Assembly (NCBI GenBank): GCA_036971715.1
Contig: JAVHJL010000004.1
Coordinates: 4,092,001-4,156,000 of the forward strand
DNA length: 64,000 bases
Reading direction: 5' to 3'
Source: Arthrobotrys musiformis
Taxonomy: Eukaryota > Ascomycota > Orbiliomycetes > Orbiliales > Orbiliaceae
Part shown: positions 58,929-64,000 of the stretch, piece after piece
Position numbering within the stretch: position 1 is the stretch's first letter
Layout of the letters: each line of letters opens with the position of its first letter
Translations under genes and position numbers: made by a program
Notes under the pieces: model-generated
Database searches by the model: none
Told to the model about the DNA's origin: nothing
The model's input: only the letters and a program-made list of their open reading frames with translations

Positions 58929-59700
58929 TTTCTTCTTTCTTTTTCTTTCTAGGCCTTCTGGATAGTATATATTCTATATATTCGATTTGATTTTGGAGGG
59001 ATGATATTAATTGTGAAGTCAAAGGATCTCTCTATCGTGAGATTCGAGTCCAGTTCAATGTGGGGAGTTTTGGCGTTTTATAATCGTGCCCCGCCATGCA
59101 GTTTGCGGATTCAATGCGAGGGGCAGCCTTGTCTTGGCGTCTCGGCCCGCTCGGCTGCAACGTGAGCGGTTCGAAGAGACCGGGACGGGCAACTTAAGAG
59201 CGTTGACAGCGTATATGTGCCTAGGCATATAGACTGGAATATGCAATGACTTATAACTCTAAAAGGTGTAGCCCCGAATCGATGAAACTGTCGCTGAAAT
59301 ATACCTACTTGTGGTACTATTTCGATCTATCAACGCGATAGTTATAATTATAACATGTAGGGAAGTTACAAGACTGTGTTGCATGTTGCAGAATGGCCCA
59401 GCACAACTGTCGAATATATGGCCATTAATATTGATAAGATACACATAAGGAAATCGTTCACATGGATTCGTAAAACGGGAGAAAGTGGCCCAGAAATCGT
59501 GAAAAGGAAAAGTACGTAAAGGGAAGAACGAGGATCAAAATGACAACCCTGGTGGTCGTAGGAAGGTATGTGATTGAGCCAAGTGAGATCTAGATCTATA
59601 GATTTATAGGCACAAATTTTGCAAATCATAACTTTGACAAAGAGATTTCGATATATGTGGAGAAAAGAGCCAGGGAATTGTGTCGTTTTTGTCGCAAGCC
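58929..59700. other. Intergenic region between the F-box gene and PWAPL paralogue 1
   Basis: 772 bp with no supported gene; it contains the F-box gene promoter (a T/C-rich stretch lies just before its start codon on the minus strand as A/G). Confidence 0.5.
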
Positions 59701-60137
59701 TTAAGATCGTTTCGGGCGGAAGCGAGTCACCCTAGCGTGAAACTGGGCCCTCCGGTCTTGAAGGTGTATTGTTTGTTCTAGAGGGGCCCAGGGGTCTTCT
59801 TTGGGACCTTGATTCAACCATCGAAGCATCGGATCTTGAGTTTCACTCTCAGAGGCTGGCTTAAGACCATATATAGGGGGGTTCGCCGGTTGAAACGTGC
59901 TATCGGGCTTTCTTTTGCTCTCTTCGTTCGTCCGGAAGAAATCTAAACGCGGTTGGTTTTCTATATTACATATTTGCAACGCTGTTAGGATATGTATAAT
60001 GAACACTCAAATCATACGTCAGGGAAGCTATTTTAACTACCTTGGGAATTGTAATTGTCCCTGCCGTTGTCAAGGCTCGACAGAGCTAAAGTTTGTGCAG
60101 TAGCAGCTTGGAGAGAAAGGTCTGCCGTACTTTTCAT
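59701..60137 (-). CDS. PWAPL-domain small protein, paralogue 1, function unknown
   Basis: Exon 1 is 60137-60041 and exon 2 is 59960-59701. The 80-nt intron has GTAGTT, branch CCTAAC and ATATAG, joined in phase 1. The product is 118 aa. There is no signal peptide or membrane segment. The N-terminal half is polar and variable. The C-terminal 49 residues match paralogue 2 (62257-62755) at 31 positions, around PMLRWLNQ, KEDPWAPLEQTI, LQD and RVTRF, ending in KRS. The splice site also falls at the same place in the two genes, splitting a Glu codon. Many differences between the two are at silent codon positions, which points to selection on the protein. I do not recognise the family. Confidence 0.75.
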
Positions 60138-62256
60138 TGTGTGATATGCAGCACTACACATGCAATTAATTAATGCACAAGCTTAAGTTGCTTAGTTATG
60201 TGTGCGTGTGCGTAGTCTGCCTCGAGGCTATGTTCATGTATGGGGGTACCAGTGTGTACATACGGATATATATTATAGATGAGTACTTAAGTATGTACCT
60301 AGGTATTTAGCGGATGTTGGAATATATATATTATTATATACCGGTTTAAATTATAAATTGGTGTACGAGAGTTTAAAATATTTAAATATATGTTTAATTG
60401 GGTCGGCGGGGACTCGAGGCCTGGTGAGGGTCGTAATTACGCACGTATGGACCAAGCATAAACGGTGGCAGTTGATCTCGAGCTTGATATATTGATATAT
60501 CGATATGGATGAGATTCGACAGAAATTTGAATCCAGTTAACCAAAGGCCAACCCGTCTTTATATTTATACTATTTTTTGTCTTCGTCGTTGACAGGACAT
60601 TTTGGATACAGTTTCCCCCCTCTATTACTTTATAGACAAATCCAATAAAAGTTTCTAGCCCTAGCTATTACCTAGCCCCGAATCCAGCTATACCTCAGCT
60701 CATAATATCCGACCACACGTGCATAGGACCGCGACTGGTGGGGCGCTACATTCCAATTTGAGATTTAAAGTAACATCTCGCCAATAAGCATCAGCCAGCG
60801 GGGCAACACATCCCAGTCAATTGATCAAGAGCCTTGAGCCCTTTTGCCCTTTTACCCCCTTGCCCTTTTACAGCACTAATCCTTCCCCGAAGTGAGTGGA
60901 CCCGTCGAACGAATGGTAGGATCGCCTACAGCATCGATAGCATAAGCTCTTGATTTCCGAATTTTTCTTTGATTCCTCCTCATTTTTCAAATTTTGTATT
61001 TTGTTTTTTATTTTCTATTTTCTTTTTTTCTTCTTCTCCCCCCCTCTCCCCTCGCGGATAGGGAATGATTGCATAGTGACATCTCCTTGCAAAGGTAAGA
61101 GAGTAACTCTGGAGGTATCTATCCACATCTAGATAGATTGTCCGTCTGTCCTCTTATACATGCAAGGCGGGAGCGTAAAACAACACAAAGATATGTTGGA
61201 TAGGCAGTTAGCCTGGTCTCATTCCCAGGTTAGCCGGGTTCTAGCTGGCCTTGAAACCAAGACTTGGCCAGTTGTGGAATACTAGCGTGATATTCTCAAA
61301 TCTATTCGCCCGAGTTGTCTCAATAGACACCTTGTTGTATACACGTATCCTGGCGGACTTTCGAATGTTGGTAAATATATATAAACTCCTCTAGTCCTTA
61401 GGATTGATGGGGCCTTGGATTTAGTAGTTGCACCAAGATTATCCGCTCCAGCATACGTTTCGCTCTAATAGCGGCTTCCTGCTTATAAATATTATCTCAA
61501 ACCTTAAGAACCAGTGCATACAACTTGTGAAATAGGTGCATGATAACAATCACGGATAGCGGAGAGTATAATGCGGGAGGCGAGGTATCAATAGACATCG
61601 AGGCTAGTTGTGGAGACCCATCCAGCATCCTGTTATATATTTGTGACATCTCTCGGAGCCCATGCACTACGACGGGAACTTGTGCAAAAGTGTTTGTGAA
61701 AATTCGTTTTGGTAGTGTTGATGTTCTTCACGGCGACCCTAGTCGTCTTCGCTACGGGTATACCGTAATGCTCGATTGGTTAAAAAAACTAGAAGTGTGT
61801 GGAATTTCTTAAGATTTGGAGTAGAAATATAGATGGAAGTCCGTTAGGTACATGCTTCTCTCGTCTTAAGACAGAGTCCAAGAAAGCCCTCGAGAATATG
61901 GATGAATAGGAAAAGGGGTAGTCTTGTAGTAGCAAGGAAGGCCTCTTTCAAGAGGATGTGGTTTTTGTCGAAAAATCTCATAATATCATGATAGACAAGG
62001 TGAAAGAAGGGGGGATACGGGAAGAAGAAACAAAGGAAAGATCCAAAGGAATGTGAGCCAGTATCATAGACCTCCCAGTGAAGCTGGTCTCGCGCTTAGA
62101 CCACAATACAAAGGGGGGGACAGGTAAGCTAAGTATACATATGGAGATTGGATGGATACCGATCGCGAGTCAAGGCATGCACGGAGTCGAAGGGTCTTCT
62201 AGAAGACGAGCCTAGAGGCATGAAATCTATAGGACCGCCACGGGTGGCACCACCTA
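60138..62256. other. Spacer between the two PWAPL paralogues
   Basis: 2.1 kb with no supported gene. A pyrimidine/T-rich stretch lies at 60950-61050, and a 90-codon plus-strand frame at 61540-61812 lacks a recognisable domain. I found no third copy or relic of the PWAPL motif. Confidence 0.45.
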
Positions 62257-62755
62257 TTACGATCGTCTCGGATGGAAGCGAGTTACTCTGACGAAAAGCC
62301 TAGGTCTTTGATCTTGAAGCCGAATCGTTTGATTCAATGGAGCCCAAGGGTCTTCTTTGGAACTCTGATCTAACCACTGAAGCATCGGATTGTAGGCTTC
62401 GGTTTCGGTTTCAGGAGCTGCCGGGTAGTCTTGTAGAGGAGGGGTTAGGGGTCGGGTGGCGCTGTCCGTCATCGGGATGTCGTCGTGGGCTTGTGCATCT
62501 GTGCCACCTAGTTGCACTGGGCTTTCTATATCTTGCCATTTAAAGTTAAATATATATCATTAATTCTCCAAATGTATAAAGAGGCCCATAGATCTTGAAA
62601 AACATTCATAGATCCAAGGATGGGAGGGTTGGACTACCTGTAGAGCTGTCTCTAATGTTATTAGGACCCGACGGGGTCCATGGCTGTACAGCAGCGGTAC
62701 TGGTACGTGCACGTATATCGTTCCTAAGGAGAACAGCACTCGAATTCTCGCTCAT
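62257..62755 (-). CDS. PWAPL-domain small protein, paralogue 2, function unknown
   Basis: Exon 1 is 62755-62638 and exon 2 is 62525-62257. The 112-nt intron has GTAGTC and GATATAG, joined in phase 1. The product is 128 aa. The N-terminal region (Ser/Asn/Arg-rich, then DDIPMTDSATRPLTPPLQDY) is probably disordered and differs from paralogue 1. The C-terminal 49 residues carry NPMLQWLDQ, SKEDPWAPLNQTI, RLQD and RVTRFHPRRS. A TATA-type run (TATATATATAAATATA) lies 16-34 bp upstream of the ATG. No signal peptide or membrane helix is present, so a cytosolic or nuclear location is likely. Function unknown; the basic end could contact nucleic acid or an acidic partner, but that is a guess. Confidence 0.75.
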
Positions 62756-64000
62756 AGCTAAACCGGTAGATATATATATAAATATATATTCTAGTTTCGA
62801 TATAAATAGCGAGAGGTAAATAGTTACGCTTTGGAAAAGTAGATATTAATATCGATATATCCAGAAATGAAATAAAGCGATCCCTTCGAGAATTTTATTG
62901 CTCGACTGGACTGCGGATAATTTGGTTTGATAGAAGGTCAAAGCTGTTGGCCTTCCTTTCAGATCGAAAGGTTCAAACTTAACTTGAGGGCCAAAGTAAC
63001 TGCTAACTGTCCCGGAGCATTAGTCTTGGCGGAAAGTGTTCCTAGACAATCACGATCACGGACTTGTGACTGGACCAATCAGAGTGATCCAACGCTCGGA
63101 GTTCCCCAGGCTAACCCCTAAAATTTGCATCAAGACTTCGGATATATTTTGTTAGACTAGATTTTAATTTTGTTGCTGGTAAAAAAACGATCGCAATATA
63201 TCTAGATATATTTGTCGCTCAGTTTGATTACGAGACTGTCTTTGTCGCATAACCCCGACGAAAATTGTTACCAAAAATTGGGCTGATAAATATATGCATG
63301 GTGTTTAGCTTCGGCCAGCTCTGGCTCACGCGGTTCTTAGCCTCTGCTTCTCAGCCGAGCCATTTTCCGGGGTTCCCCTCCAAGATAGATTCGAGTCCAA
63401 AGGTATCAGATTATCGATATCAAGAATAGTAAGCTTTAGACATCCGGTGTTTTAAACAACCCAAGGCAAATTTAATATTTTCAAACTAGGGACGAATCGA
63501 TAAGGTGCGATCATTCTGCAGCCTCAGCGGTCCGGCCTTGGGCTGTCTCCTCAAGGTACGAATCTAGCATTATAAATTTAGAAAATAAATTCTGCGCTGT
63601 CTGGTTGCACAGTATCCTCATCAGAACGTTAACTTTCTAATTAATAGAATCTCATATCTAGAATTCTAGAACGCAATCCTGAGCTTTTATCCAACATTAC
63701 GACCAAACTGTGTAATATGAAGGGCTCGGGGGGTGCGTCGCCATGGGTTTGCAATATATTTTGGGTGGATGGCTATATGGATGTTCCAAGATATCCGCGA
63801 TATCCGTTGCTATCTCAAAAGATTAGTAAAAGAGCGCCAGGCCGTATTTGCGAGTATTATATCGGCGTGATCGACGTCGGCCCCTCATTGACGGGAGGCT
63901 TAACCGCCTCTCCAAATAACCAAGTTTTTAAAGCTTTAAGATATATATGTGTCTACAGGTAATGGACTATTTGGTTTTCGAAACACTATATTAGGTGCGT
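62756..64000. other. Terminal region without a supported gene
   Basis: 1.2 kb with short frames only. An 81-codon plus-strand frame at 63717-63962 has a donor-like GTAATG near its end and could be a first exon of a gene beyond the window, but nothing supports that. The word AGCTTCGGCCAGCTCTGG at 63307-63324 repeats 48658-48675. Confidence 0.45.

Noticed and set aside
63717..63962. 81-codon + strand frame ending near the window edge with a GTAATG donor-like site
   Set aside because: No recognisable sequence; the rest of any gene would lie outside the window.

Overview
The window reads as nuclear DNA of a filamentous ascomycete (Pezizomycotina). All 24 inferred introns are short (57-221 nt) GT-AG introns, many with CTAAC or TACTAAT branch sites 10-40 nt before the acceptor. 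The proteins are also typical: a CFEM-like surface protein, a GLEYA adhesin, Met2, a peroxisomal dienoyl-CoA reductase ending in SKL, CSN6 and an Atg33-like mitophagy protein. The order cannot be fixed from the sequence; an early-diverging class such as Orbiliomycetes or Pezizomycetes is only a guess. I recognise no tRNA, rRNA, CRISPR or intact transposon.

Layout. From 1 to about 44 kb genes are sparse: a CFEM-like membrane-anchored protein (4.1-4.9 kb, -), a membrane SDR related to 3-ketoacyl-CoA reductase (5.5-6.5 kb, -), the KDEL receptor ERD2 (8.1-9.1 kb, +), an intronless SMG6/EST1-type PIN nuclease (21.5-24.8 kb, -), a Thr-rich GLEYA adhesin (28.1-29.3 kb, -), an unrecognised Ser/Pro-rich protein (31.6-32.4 kb, +) and a Cys-containing secreted protein (39.7-40.7 kb, +). 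They are separated by gene-free blocks of up to 12.4 kb that hold short dispersed repeats and microsatellites.

From 44 to 59 kb the window is gene-dense and housekeeping in character: MET2 (+), an SPS19-type reductase (+), the ArfGAP GCS1 (+), CSN6 (+), a cyclin L-like protein (-) divergent from the diflavin reductase TAH18 (+), an ATG33-like gene (-) and an F-box gene (-). From 59.7 to 62.8 kb lie two small, spliced, paralogous genes on the minus strand that share a C-terminal domain I do not recognise. They are the best candidates here for something undescribed.

The genes do not form one pathway. Several themes recur: cell surface and secretion (CFEM, GLEYA, the Cys protein, ERD2, GCS1), lipid metabolism (SDR, SPS19), sulfur amino acid synthesis (MET2), ubiquitin control (CSN6, F-box), and mRNA control (SMG6-like, cyclin L). 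Exon boundaries were set by hand from reading frame, splice consensus and family similarity; no search was run.
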